Positions 1 through 7,558 of a DNA stretch of 43,692 nt are shown here, one piece after another. Numbering within the stretch: the stretch's first letter is position 1; the number at the start of each line of letters is the position of its first letter. A program made the position numbers and the translations under genes. The DNA comes from Actinomycetes bacterium (GTDB lineage Bacteria > Actinomycetota > Acidimicrobiia > Acidimicrobiales > JAKAOS01), in assembly GCA_021795215.1 (NCBI GenBank), contig JAJYPS010000009.1, positions 1 through 43,692 of the forward strand, in the 5' to 3' direction. The notes beneath the pieces are model-generated. The model was not told the DNA's origin, searched no databases, and was given only the letters and a program-made list of their open reading frames with translations.

Positions 1-21
1 TTTGCGGTGTCCGGGCTGGAG

Positions 22-834
22 CTACGCTTCGCTTCGCCTCCGTTGGTCGGCATCACTGTAAGGTACCCGGCTCGGGCCAGGTGGGCGGACCGCAACTCCA
101 GCCGCCTCCAAGGCCGCCTTCGCCTCGCCCACCGAGTGCGACCGGAAGTGGAAGATGGATGCGGCCAGCAGCGCATCCGCCTGTCCCTGCACGGCGCCGT
201 CCACCATGTCCGCCAGCGATCCGACTCCACCCGAAGCGACCACCGGCACGCCGGTCGCCGACGTGACCGCCCGCAGAAGCGCCAGGTCGTACCCTTCCCG
301 CGTCCCGTCACGGTCCATCGACGTCACCAGCAGCTCCCCCGCGCCGAGCCGCTCCGCCAGCACCGCCCAGGTCACCACGTCAAGACCTGTCCGCCTCCGG
401 CCTCCGTGCGTCACCACCTCCCAACCGCCTTCCCGCCGCAGTGCGTCGATCGCCACCACCACACACTGCGCTCCGAACGTCCCGGACAGCTCGGCCAGCA
501 TCGCCGGCCTCGCCAACGCCGCGCTGTTCACGCTGACCTTGTCCGCACCCGCCCTCAGCAGGCGCCGGCAGTCCTCCAGCGTCCGCACGCCCCCACCGAC
601 CGTCAGGGGAACGAACAGGCGGTCGGCCGTCCGCTCCACCAGGTCCACCATCGTGTCCCGGTCGTCCGACGAGGCGGTGATGTCCAAGAACACCACCTCG
701 TCCGCTCCCTCTTCGTCGTACCGCTGCGCCAGCTCCACCGGGTCCCCGGCGTCCACCAGGTCCACAAAGGCGGTGCCCTTCACCACACGGCCGCCGTCCA
801 CGTCCAGGCACGGGATCACACGGACGTTCCGCAC
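22..834 (-). CDS. hisF: Imidazole glycerol phosphate synthase, cyclase subunit HisF
   Basis: HisF is the cyclase half of IGP synthase. With HisH it turns PRFAR plus ammonia into imidazole glycerol phosphate and AICAR in the cytoplasm. The protein is a (beta/alpha)8 barrel. It opens with [17 protein letters not shown] (catalytic Asp in the CLD motif), has VSVNSAA and VVAID segments mid-barrel, the second catalytic Asp in [11 protein letters not shown], and phosphate-binding glycines in [10 protein letters not shown] chose GTG at 834 because the family N-terminus begins right there; the long upstream open frame is hisA in another frame. The product is 270 aa, about 12-18 longer than usual because of a Pro/Arg-rich tail. 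It overlaps the hisA 3' end by 19 bases and is the last his gene visible. Function is near certain. Confidence 0.96.
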   Translation of the reverse strand: MRNVRVIPCLDVDGGRVVKGTAFVDLVDAGDPVELAQRYDEEGADEVVFLDITASSDDRDTMVDLVERTADRLFVPLTVGGGVRTLEDCRRLLRAGADKVSVNSAALARPAMLAELSGTFGAQCVVVAIDALRREGGWEVVTHGGRRRTGLDVVTWAVLAERLGAGELLVTSMDRDGTREGYDLALLRAVTSATGVPVVASGGVGSLADMVDGAVQGQADALLAASIFHFRSHSVGEAKAALEAAGVAVRPPGPSRVPYSDADQRRRSEA

Positions 835-1562
835 CGCCTCACCGCCTCCGCAACGTCCACCCGCCCGTCGTGCGCCGCACGCCCCACGATGGCACCCGCC
901 AGCGCACGCCCTCCGGCCCGGACCGAAGCCAGCTGCTCCAGGTGGTCGATGCAGCCGACACCCCCCGATGCGATCACCGAAACGCGGGTCGTCGCTTCCA
1001 GCACCATCGCCAACCCTTCCAAGTCCGGTCCCTCCAGCGTGCCGTCGGTAGGTATGGACGTCACCACCAGCGCCGCCACGCCCGCATCCTCGAACCGCAC
1101 CGCCGCATCGCACACGTCCCAGCCCGTGTCGGACTCCCAGCCCCGGCTCGCCAACCGACGGCCCGGCGGCCCACGGTGGTCCAGGCCCACCGCCACCGCA
1201 CCCGGATGGCGGTCGCACAGCGACCTCACCATGTCCGGCTCTTCCAGAGCCGCCGTCCCGAGCACCACCCTCGCCACACCTGCCGACAGCAGTTGGTCCA
1301 CGTCGGCCCTGGTTCGCACTCCCCCGCCGGCCTGCACCGGCACGTCCACCGCTTCGCAGATCCGACGCACCATCCCACGCTGGTGCGGCTTGCCGGTCCG
1401 CGCCGCCTCCAAGTCCACCACGTGCAGCCAAGGCGCTCCTGTCGACGCCAGTGCCACCGCCGCCTCCACCGGGTCCCCGTAATCGGTCACCGCGGAGAAG
1501 TCGCCCCGTAACAGCCTCACGCTTCTTCCGTCCAGCAGGTCCACCGCCGGGTAGATGTCCAC
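816..1562 (-). CDS. hisA: ProFAR isomerase HisA
   Basis: HisA is phosphoribosylformimino-AICAR phosphate isomerase, the Amadori rearrangement step just before IGP synthase. The 248-aa (beta/alpha)8 barrel begins [16 protein letters not shown], with the catalytic Asp in the AVDLLDG motif. It carries VQAGGGVRT (phosphate site), VVLGTAAL, and the second-half catalytic Asp region [11 protein letters not shown] followed by ASGGVG. GTG at 1562 lies two bases after the hisH stop (TAG-CG-GTG), so coupled translation is likely. Many actinobacteria use a bifunctional PriA that also performs the TrpF reaction. I cannot settle HisA versus PriA from the sequence, so dual function should be kept open. Confidence 0.95.
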   Translation of the reverse strand: MDIYPAVDLLDGRSVRLLRGDFSAVTDYGDPVEAAVALASTGAPWLHVVDLEAARTGKPHQRGMVRRICEAVDVPVQAGGGVRTRADVDQLLSAGVARVVLGTAALEEPDMVRSLCDRHPGAVAVGLDHRGPPGRRLASRGWESDTGWDVCDAAVRFEDAGVAALVVTSIPTDGTLEGPDLEGLAMVLEATTRVSVIASGGVGCIDHLEQLASVRAGGRALAGAIVGRAAHDGRVDVAEAVRRCGTSV

Positions 1563-1564
1563 CG

Positions 1565-2455
1565 CTAAGCCCCCCCGCCCACGGCCTGCGCAGACCGGCG
1601 GCCCGTTCCGCCCGTCGACATCTCCGCCGACCCGGCTGACGCCCCTTTCCCGCAACGCCCGACGAACGCCGCCAGCAGCGCCAGGCCGTCTTCGCCCGAC
1701 TTCTCCGGGTGGAACTGGGTGGCCCACACGTTCTCCCGCTCGCACGCCGCCACCACCGGACCTCCGTAGTCGCACGTCGCCACCGTCTCCGCACCGATCT
1801 CCGGGGCGAACGAGTGGACGAAGTAGAACCACGCCGCCGTCCCGACCGAACCGACCAGGGCGCTATTCCGCCCGGCCTCCGTCGGGACGACCTGGTTCCA
1901 CTGCATCTGCGGGCGCTTCACGCCCGGCGGCAGACCGACGACCCTTCGGGGGAACACTCCCAGGCCCACTGCGCCGGGGTCCTCCTCCGAACCCGCGTAC
2001 AGCAGCTGCATCCCGACGCATATGCCGAAGAACGGAGTACCGCTCTCTATGGCGTCCAGAGCGACCCGGTCCAGCCCGCTGCCTCTGAGCGCCTCGGCAC
2101 ACTTGCCGAACGCTCCGACCCCCGGCAGCACCACTCCGGCGGCACCTGCCGCTCCTTCCGCACACGTGACCAACCGCGCCGCCGCTCCCACCTTTCGCAG
2201 CGCCCGCTCGGCGGAGCGAAGGTTGCCGATCCCGTAGTCCAGCACCGCCACGAACGGAGCCGCCCTACCCGTCGCTCCCCGCTTGTCCGCTCCCTCACCC
2301 GCTCTGTCCGCCCCGTCACCCTCACCCGCTCTGTCCGCCCCGTCACCCTCGCCCGACCTGTCCGCCGGCTCCGCACCGTGAGCCGGGGCGGCGGCAGGTC
2401 CCGGATCGTCAACCGGTTCGAGGTCGTCACCGGGTTGTGGATCGACGATCCTCAA
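1565..2455 (-). CDS. hisH: Imidazole glycerol phosphate synthase, glutaminase subunit HisH (repeat-bearing N-terminal extension)
   Basis: HisH is the class I glutaminase that feeds ammonia to HisF. The catalytic core starts at [14 protein letters not shown], has the nucleophile elbow [10 protein letters not shown], and ends with the His/Glu pair in [13 protein letters not shown]. The first start is TTG at 2455, overlapping the hisB stop as TTGA, with an AAGGGAG ribosome-binding sequence just upstream. That start adds 68 acidic, low-complexity residues containing a duplicated nonapeptide DGADRAGEG, encoded by a 27-base tandem repeat. The other option is GTG at 2251, which begins exactly at the core and gives about 228 aa, but its Shine-Dalgarno match is weaker. 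Enzyme identity is secure; the start is not. Confidence 0.9.
   Translation of the reverse strand: MRIVDPQPGDDLEPVDDPGPAAAPAHGAEPADRSGEGDGADRAGEGDGADRAGEGADKRGATGRAAPFVAVLDYGIGNLRSAERALRKVGAAARLVTCAEGAAGAAGVVLPGVGAFGKCAEALRGSGLDRVALDAIESGTPFFGICVGMQLLYAGSEEDPGAVGLGVFPRRVVGLPPGVKRPQMQWNQVVPTEAGRNSALVGSVGTAAWFYFVHSFAPEIGAETVATCDYGGPVVAACERENVWATQFHPEKSGEDGLALLAAFVGRCGKGASAGSAEMSTGGTGRRSAQAVGGGA
2300..2353. repeat. 27-bp tandem duplication in the hisH 5' region
   Basis: Two adjacent copies of a 27-base unit beginning CGCTCTGTCCGCCCCGTC differ at one base near the end of the second copy. A third, diverged CTGTCCGCC segment follows. On the minus strand in the hisH frame each unit encodes DGADRAGEG, so the duplication keeps the reading frame. 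It sits ahead of the conserved HisH core. Confidence 0.9.
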
Positions 2456-3045
2456 AGAGCTCCCTTGGTGGAGGGAACTCCTTCGCCCACGACGGCGACC
2501 GCCTGGCGCAGCGCCCTTGCCACGGCCTTGAACGTCGCCTCCACCACATGGTGGGTGTTCACGCCGCGTCGCCGCTGCACGTGCAGGGTGATCCCCGCGG
2601 CCGACACGACCGCCCTCCAGAACTCCTCCGCCAGCTGGGGATCGAACCCGGGAGTGCCCAGGGGGGGCGTACCGCAGGGCAGCTCCACCTCCCAGTAGAG
2701 GAACGGCCTTCCCGACAGGTCGACAGCCACGTCGACCAGCGCCTCGTCCAGCGGCAGGCTGACCGACGCGAACCTTGCGATGCCCGCCCGGTCACCGAGA
2801 GCCTGGTCCAGCGCCCGTCCCAGGGCCAGACCCGCGTCTTCCACGCTGTGGTGCGCGTCCACGTCCAGGTCCCCCTTCACCGACACGTCCAGCGCCATGC
2901 CGCCGTGGCGGCATATCTGGGCCAGCATGTGGTCGAAGAACGGCAGACCGGTCGACTGGGTGCCCGACGGAGGACCGTCCAAGTCGAGCGACACCGACAC
3001 CACAGTTTCCGCAGTCTCGCGGGAGACCTCGGCCGCCCTACTCAT
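2452..3045 (-). CDS. hisB: Imidazoleglycerol-phosphate dehydratase HisB
   Basis: HisB removes water from imidazole glycerol phosphate to give imidazole acetol phosphate. It is the monofunctional form of 197 aa, with no histidinol phosphatase domain. The two metal-binding histidine clusters of the family are present: FFDHMLAQICRHGG with DAHHSVEDAGLALG in the first half, and GVNTHHVVEATFKA in the second. ATG at 3045 overlaps the hisC stop as ATGA, and the hisB stop overlaps the proposed hisH TTG as TTGA. The family's internal repeat is intact and the length is normal. Active enzymes of this family are Mn-dependent 24-mers; that is family knowledge, not visible here. Confidence 0.96.
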   Translation of the reverse strand: MSRAAEVSRETAETVVSVSLDLDGPPSGTQSTGLPFFDHMLAQICRHGGMALDVSVKGDLDVDAHHSVEDAGLALGRALDQALGDRAGIARFASVSLPLDEALVDVAVDLSGRPFLYWEVELPCGTPPLGTPGFDPQLAEEFWRAVVSAAGITLHVQRRRGVNTHHVVEATFKAVARALRQAVAVVGEGVPSTKGAL

Positions 3046-4148
3046 CGCAGCACCTCCTCGAGGGCGGAGACGAACCTGTCGTTCTCCTCCGGACTGCCCA
3101 CCGTCACCCGGAGGCAACCTTCCAAGCCCGGCCAGCCGGATGTATCCCGGACCAGCACCGACCGTTCCACGAGCTGCTGCCACACTTCGTGCCCGTCCTT
3201 GTGCAACGGCCGGAAGAGGACGAAGTTCGCCTGCGACGGCCACTGGTCGACCGGCAGTCGAGCCAGTCGCTGCTGCATACGCTCACGGTCCTGCACGATG
3301 CTCTGCACCCGCTCCTGCACCTCTCCCGCAAATCCGAGCGCCACCCGCCCCGCCTCCTGCGTGAAAGCGTCCACGTGGTACGGCAGGGCGACGCTCTCGA
3401 GCGCCTCCACCACGGCAGGCGTGGCGATGGCGTAGCCCAGCCGCAGCCCGGCGAGCGACCAGGTCTTGGAGAAGCTGGTCACCACCACCAGCCTGTCGCC
3501 GTAGGGACCGTCCCGCAGTGCCACGGCGCTTCGTCCAGAGAACGGACCGTAAGCCTCGTCCACCACTACCAATCCGCCCGACAGCGCCAGGGCAGCCTCG
3601 ACGTTCGCATACGGCTCCAGCGTGCCGGTCGGGTTGTTGGGAGAGCAGAAGAACGTCACGGTTGCCTCTGCTTCGCCGAGCACTCGCCGCAGCTCCCGGG
3701 GGTCGACGGTGAAGTCGGCTGCCCTGTTGCCCTGCACCACGCCCGTACCGGTCAACCGGGCGATGTGCGAGTGCAGGGCGTACGTCGGCTCGAACGCGAC
3801 CGACGTCCGGCCAGGGCCACCGTAGGCGAGCAGCAGGCACTGCAGCACCTCGTTCGAGCCGTTCGCACAGAACACCTCGTCCACGGTCACCCCGTGGTGG
3901 TCGGCCAGAGCCGCTCGCAGCCGGTTCGCCTGCCGGTCCGGATAGCGGTTGAACGGGATCTCCGCCACCGCCTTCTGGAGAGCCTCCGTCCATCCCGGCG
4001 GCGGCGGAAGCGGCGACTCGTTGGTGTTCAGCCTCACCTGCACGTCGACCTGGGGAGAGTGGTAGCCGGACAGCCGGCCCAGATCCTCTCTCACGGGCAC
4101 CGGAGCCGACACCGCCGTGGCGCCCGCGGCGGTTACCGGCCGGGTCAC
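3042..4148 (-). CDS. hisC: Histidinol-phosphate aminotransferase HisC
   Basis: HisC is a PLP-dependent class I/II aminotransferase that converts imidazole acetol phosphate to histidinol phosphate with glutamate. The 368-aa protein contains LNTNESPLPPP near the N-terminus, the substrate-binding FNRYPD motif, ANGSNEVLQ, the CSPNNPTG motif, VVVDEAYGPF (cofactor-contacting Asp and Tyr), and the PLP lysine in SFSKTWSLAGLRLGY at about residue 228. The C-terminal VLVRDTSGWPG and RVTVGSPEEN segments are typical. GTG at 4148 overlaps the hisD stop as GTGA and the hisC stop overlaps the hisB ATG, so hisD-C-B form an unbroken coupled chain. Confidence 0.96.
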   Translation of the reverse strand: MTRPVTAAGATAVSAPVPVREDLGRLSGYHSPQVDVQVRLNTNESPLPPPPGWTEALQKAVAEIPFNRYPDRQANRLRAALADHHGVTVDEVFCANGSNEVLQCLLLAYGGPGRTSVAFEPTYALHSHIARLTGTGVVQGNRAADFTVDPRELRRVLGEAEATVTFFCSPNNPTGTLEPYANVEAALALSGGLVVVDEAYGPFSGRSAVALRDGPYGDRLVVVTSFSKTWSLAGLRLGYAIATPAVVEALESVALPYHVDAFTQEAGRVALGFAGEVQERVQSIVQDRERMQQRLARLPVDQWPSQANFVLFRPLHKDGHEVWQQLVERSVLVRDTSGWPGLEGCLRVTVGSPEENDRFVSALEEVLR

Positions 4149-5431
4149 GGTTCTATCCTGTCCGCTACCGAACGGGCGTGCGTCACCAGTCCCTCCGCCT
4201 GCGCCATCTCCTGCACGTATGGTCCGATCCGGCCCAGCGCCTCCCGGGAAACGGAGATCGTGTGGATCCTGGTCATGAAGTCGTCCACGCCGAGAACGCT
4301 CGCGAAGCGGGCCGACCCGTAGGTGGGCAGCACGTGGGACGGACCCGCCATGTAGTCGCCCACGCTGGCCGGCGACCAGGGCCCGAGGAACACCGCTCCG
4401 GCAGACTTGACCAACGGCACCAACGCCTCCGGCCGGTCGCACATCAGTTGCAGGTGCTCCGGCGCCACTGCGTCGCTCACCGCCAGGGCTGCCACCGGAT
4501 CGTCCACCACCACTGCGTAGCCTCCCTTTTCCAAGGTGGAGCCGATCTCGGCCGCCCTGGGAGAGTCGGCCACGATGGCTGCCACCTCCTTCGATACCGA
4601 CTCGGCGAACGCCCTGTTCCAGGTGACCAGCCACGCCAGTCCGTCCGGCCCGTGCTCCGCCTGCACCACCACGTCCAGCGCCGCCTGGTGCGGGTCCGTC
4701 GTGTCGTCCCCCACCACCACCACTTCCGACGGCCCCGCGAACGACCTCGGTACGCCCACCGTGCCCGACACCAGTCGCTGCGCCACCGACACGTACACGT
4801 TGCCCGGGCCGGCTACTACGTCCACCGGCCGGATCGTCTCGGTGCCATACGCCATTGCCGCCACCGCCTGGGCTCCCCCCACCGCATACACCTCGTCCAC
4901 GCCCGCCACGTGCGCCGCCGCAAGGGTCACGTCGTCCACAGAGCCAGTCGGGTCCGGCGGAGTGCACACCACCACCCGCTCCACTCCCGCCACCTTGGCC
5001 GGGACCGCCGTCATCAGCACGCTGGAGGGATAGCGGGCGCGACCACCCGGCACGTAGCAGCCCGCCGCCGCCACCGCGCGCCGGATCTCCTCCACCTCCA
5101 CACCGTCGCTGCGATAGCAGGGCACCGACACCATCGTGTGACGGTGGTAGTCCCGGATGGACCGGTGAGCCTCTTCGAGAGCCGCCAGTAGGGTCGGGGG
5201 TATGCGACTTCCCGCGGTGGCGATCAGTCGGGGGTCCACCTTCAGCGACGACACGTGGACCTTGTCGAACCTTTCCGCCAGCTCCACCAGCGCCCGGTCG
5301 CCATCCCTGCGCACCTGCTCCAGAAGTGCGCCGACCGCCTCGAGCGGCAGGTCGCCCATACCCGGCGGCCTGGGCAGGCGCGAGGCGAGCTGTTCGACGG
5401 GCGTCGAGCGGAGATCGAGAAGCGTGAGCAT
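4145..5431 (-). CDS. hisD: Histidinol dehydrogenase HisD
   Basis: HisD is a zinc-dependent dehydrogenase that oxidises histidinol to histidine in two NAD+-dependent steps, the last reactions of the pathway. The 428-aa product shows CYVPGGRARYPSSVLM, the NAD-binding AVGGAQAVAAMAYGT, VAGPGNVYVSVAQ, the FAGPSEVVVV segment, QAEHGPDG with a zinc ligand region, and the catalytic APEHLQL motif. Near the C-terminus GDYMAGPSHVLPTYGSAR matches the family signature. ATG at 5431 opens the conserved MLTLLDLRS start; the long upstream open frame is GC-driven read-through. It is the first gene of the operon. Confidence 0.97.
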   Translation of the reverse strand: MLTLLDLRSTPVEQLASRLPRPPGMGDLPLEAVGALLEQVRRDGDRALVELAERFDKVHVSSLKVDPRLIATAGSRIPPTLLAALEEAHRSIRDYHRHTMVSVPCYRSDGVEVEEIRRAVAAAGCYVPGGRARYPSSVLMTAVPAKVAGVERVVVCTPPDPTGSVDDVTLAAAHVAGVDEVYAVGGAQAVAAMAYGTETIRPVDVVAGPGNVYVSVAQRLVSGTVGVPRSFAGPSEVVVVGDDTTDPHQAALDVVVQAEHGPDGLAWLVTWNRAFAESVSKEVAAIVADSPRAAEIGSTLEKGGYAVVVDDPVAALAVSDAVAPEHLQLMCDRPEALVPLVKSAGAVFLGPWSPASVGDYMAGPSHVLPTYGSARFASVLGVDDFMTRIHTISVSREALGRIGPYVQEMAQAEGLVTHARSVADRIEP

Positions 5432-5440
5432 CCGTCCTGC

Positions 5441-5446
5441 ATCGTA
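5441..5446 (-). promoter_or_regulatory. hisDp: Possible -10 element of the his operon
   Basis: On the minus strand TACGAT lies 9 bases before the hisD ATG, followed by an AGGACGG sequence that could serve as ribosome-binding site. The leader would be very short if this hexamer is the -10. I see no good -35. No T-box or attenuator peptide with a run of histidine codons is visible upstream. Confidence 0.3.
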
Positions 5447-5560
5447 CTTGGCACCCCGGTTGGGCCCGGTGACCGCCCAGGCGCAGTGGCGAAGGCGCCG
5501 GTCTCCGTCCAGTCCTGCCGCCCTTCTGGTACCCCCCCGTGCGGTATGGGCCTGCTCTGC

Positions 5561-5635
5561 GCCGGCCTTGGCGGGGCGGCCCCGGTTCGTGCCGGCCTTG
5601 GCGGGGCGGCCCCGGTTCGTGCCGGCCTGGGCGGC
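5561..5635. repeat. 30-bp tandem repeat between hisD and the small plus-strand gene
   Basis: Two perfect adjacent copies of a 30-base unit beginning GCCGGCCTTGGCGGGGCGGC are followed by a partial third copy. The repeat sits in the divergent spacer between the his operon and the plus-strand genes. It keeps a long spurious plus-strand frame open (ORF track 5255-5866), which explains the Gly/Ala/Arg-rich predicted N-terminus there. Confidence 0.92.
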
Positions 5636-5695
5636 CGAGGCTGGGGAGACTGCAGCACGGACGACGGCAACTTGCTGAGCTCCTCGCGTTCGGAT

Positions 5696-5866
5696 GTGTC
5701 CTCGGTCGCAACGGCGATCGAGGAGATCGCGAGTCGGCTGGACCGGATGGGCCGTGAGCACCTTTCCGCAGACGATCAGGCCGCGGCGAGCGAGCTGTTC
5801 GGCGCGGAAGCCGCGCTGGCAGGAGTGGTCCGGAGGTTGCGGAGAATGGTCGACAGCGGCGCGTGA
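5696..5866 (+). CDS. Small helical protein of unknown function
   Basis: A 56-aa frame with strongly GC-rich third positions ends at a TGA 24 bases before the MgtE_N/CBS gene. The product is almost wholly amphipathic helix: VATAIEEIASRLDRMG, then a charged turn LSADDQAAASELF, then a basic helix VVRRLRRMVDSG. I do not recognise the family. GTG at 5696 is my preferred start, with TTG at 5672 as the alternative; neither has a convincing Shine-Dalgarno. The 203-aa version in the ORF track starts inside the 30-bp repeat region and is not credible. Orientation and spacing suggest co-transcription with the next gene, but any functional link is conjecture. Confidence 0.5.
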   Translation: MSSVATAIEEIASRLDRMGREHLSADDQAAASELFGAEAALAGVVRRLRRMVDSGA

Positions 5867-5890
5867 ATGCGGAGATGAGTTATCTTTGAA

Positions 5891-7201
5891 GTGGTGACCA
5901 GCTTGTTGGGCGTGTCCGAACTGGTGGGCAGCCCAGTGTCGGATGCTTCGGGTCGTCAGATCGGGACGGCGGAGGACCTGGTGGCCCGCTTCGCCGAGGA
6001 GGGCTACCCTCCCGTGACGGGTGTCGTCGTGACGAACGGGGGTGCGTCGTCGTTCGTGCCGACGCAGCGCCTGGCATCCCTCGGGCCGGGCAGCATCGTC
6101 ACGACAGTGGACCGGCAGCAACTGGGGCCGTTCGAACGTCGCCCGGGAGAGGTGCTGCTGCGCCGGGATGTGCTCGGAAGGCAGTTGATACACATCGACT
6201 CGAATCACAGGGCGCGTCTGGTGCATGCGGGCGAGATCGACCTGGCCGAGATGGACGGTTGGTGGAGAGTGGCCGGCGTGGACGCGGTAAGGCGCGGGTG
6301 GCTGCCGTGGCGGCGCCGCGCCGATGTCGACCATTCGGCGTTCGTGGACTGGACGTCGCTGGACGCGTTCATGCGCCATGTGCCCACGTCACGGCTCAGG
6401 CTCCGGTCGAGACGCCTCGCCCAGCTGCACCCGGGAGAGATCGCGGACCTGGTCGAGTCGGCTTCCCCTTCGGAAGGCCAGGAGATCATCGAGGCGCTGG
6501 GAGAGGACAAGGCACTCGAGGCGGACGTGTTCGAGGAGCTGGACCAGGAGCATCGGCTGGAGATGCTCGCCAACCGCTCGGACGTGGAAGTGGCCAATCT
6601 GCTGTCCCGGATGGAGCCGGACGACGCGGTGGACCTCCTGAGCGACATCGACCAGAGCCGGCGGCAGTCGGTGCTGGCGGCCATGACGCCGGAACAGGAG
6701 AAGCGTCTCCGCAAGCTGCTCGACTACAACCCCAACACCGCCGGCGGCTTGATGAGCCCCCGATTCGTATGCCTGCCGCCCACGACCACCGCAGCGGCGG
6801 CACTGGAGATCCTGCGCCGTGACGAGCTGACGGCGGACCTGCTGGACACCATCTTCACCTGCCCGGCGTTGGACCGACCGCCCGATACGGACGGCCGGGT
6901 GGAAGGCTCCCGTGGGGTGGACACTTCCGGCGTCGGCCTCGCTGGATCGGTGAGGATCAGGGACCTGCTGCGGGCCGATCCGGGTGCGCTGCTGTCGGAG
7001 CTGGCGGACCCGGACCCGCCGAGCGTCACGACGAGCGCGGATGTGCCGGAGATCGCGTTGACGATGGCCGACTACAACCTCGTCTCGCTGGCGGTGGTCG
7101 ACCAGCACGGCCACCTGAGCGGCGTCGTGACGGTGGACGACCTCCTGGACCATCTGATCCCGCAGGGCTGGCGACGGCGGGCGGAGGCTCTGGGTGACTG
7201 A
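5891..7201 (+). CDS. Soluble PRC-barrel / MgtE_N / CBS-domain protein
   Basis: The 436-aa protein looks like the cytosolic sensor half of an MgtE magnesium channel without the membrane half. Residues 1-130 form a PRC-barrel-like beta region (SDASGRQIGTAEDLVARF, EVLLRRDVLGRQLIHID). Residues about 175-275 match the MgtE_N superhelical domain with its LHPGEIADLVES and MEPDDAVDLLSDID repeats. Residues about 276-436 carry the MgtE-type CBS pair beginning YNPNTAGGLMSPRFV and ending VVTVDDLLDHLIP. The first CBS motif is interrupted by a nonconserved Asp/Gly-rich stretch. In MgtE, MgtE_N and CBS bind Mg2+ and gate the pore. With no pore here and an NRAMP-type transporter immediately downstream, a regulatory subunit role is my inference. 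Start is GTG 5891, or the next codon GTG 5894. Confidence 0.88.
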   Translation: MVTSLLGVSELVGSPVSDASGRQIGTAEDLVARFAEEGYPPVTGVVVTNGGASSFVPTQRLASLGPGSIVTTVDRQQLGPFERRPGEVLLRRDVLGRQLIHIDSNHRARLVHAGEIDLAEMDGWWRVAGVDAVRRGWLPWRRRADVDHSAFVDWTSLDAFMRHVPTSRLRLRSRRLAQLHPGEIADLVESASPSEGQEIIEALGEDKALEADVFEELDQEHRLEMLANRSDVEVANLLSRMEPDDAVDLLSDIDQSRRQSVLAAMTPEQEKRLRKLLDYNPNTAGGLMSPRFVCLPPTTTAAAALEILRRDELTADLLDTIFTCPALDRPPDTDGRVEGSRGVDTSGVGLAGSVRIRDLLRADPGALLSELADPDPPSVTTSADVPEIALTMADYNLVSLAVVDQHGHLSGVVTVDDLLDHLIPQGWRRRAEALGD

Positions 7202-7206
7202 CCCGG

Positions 7207-7304
7207 CCCCGAGACTGGCCCCGCCCCGAGACTGACCGGTCCGAAGACTGACCCACCCCGAGACTGGCCCCGCCCCGAGACTGGGCGGTCCGAAGACGAG
7301 CCCC
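7207..7304. repeat. 49-bp imperfect tandem repeat after the MgtE_N/CBS gene
   Basis: Two adjacent copies of a 49-base unit begin CCCCGAGACTGGCCCCGCCC. Each unit contains the CCCCGAGACTG word twice. A decayed CCGAGTCTGACC series continues to about 7340. The repeat starts a few bases after the upstream stop codon and fills the first third of the 357-base gap before the NRAMP gene. Confidence 0.85.
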
Positions 7305-7339
7305 GCCCCCGAGTCTGACCTGTCCGAGTCTGACCCGAC

Positions 7340-7558
7340 CGGAGCGGGGGCCACGTTGCCCCGCTCGGGCACGCTATCCTGTGCCCGCCGGTCGGAACGC
7401 TCCAGCCGGCCAGAGCGGAAGGGGGTGATGCGTTGGTGATCGGTAGACCTCCAAGTGCTACTCCACACGGCGCCCCCGGACTCTCGAACACTCCCTGAGC
7501 CCGCTGCCGGGCGCCGTCCCCACGGCCCGGAAAGACGTACGTTCAGAGGAGACCCACC
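7340..7558 (+). promoter_or_regulatory. Long untranslated leader of the NRAMP-type gene, possibly structured
   Basis: This is the rest of the 357-base gap between the MgtE_N/CBS and NRAMP genes. It holds a TATCCT hexamer at about 7375 (a possible -10), then a non-repetitive stretch. There GGGGGTG at 7421 can pair with CGCCCCC at about 7481, enclosing a GGT...ACC inner pairing. A strong-looking AAGGGGGTG ribosome-binding sequence precedes a tiny ATGCGTTGGTGA frame (Met-Arg-Trp-stop), followed by another 120 bases before the real start, which has AGAGGAG. I could not match it to the M-box or yybP-ykoY consensus. It may be a metal-responsive leader, but that is unproven. Confidence 0.35.

Noticed and set aside
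7-1482. 491-aa plus-strand ORF opposite hisF/hisA
   Set aside because: Shadow of the his genes; Arg/His/Pro-rich with no domain, while the minus strand carries clear HisF and HisA.
5561-5635. Tandem repeats considered as a CRISPR array
   Set aside because: Copies are directly adjacent with no unique spacers, and no cas genes are present.
5255-5695. Long N-terminal extension of the small gene ending at 5866
   Set aside because: Antisense to hisD and then the 30-bp repeat; composition unlike the helical C-terminal part.
7421-7500. M-box or yybP-ykoY riboswitch before the NRAMP gene
   Set aside because: I could not place the conserved core sequences of either class; kept only as an unassigned leader.
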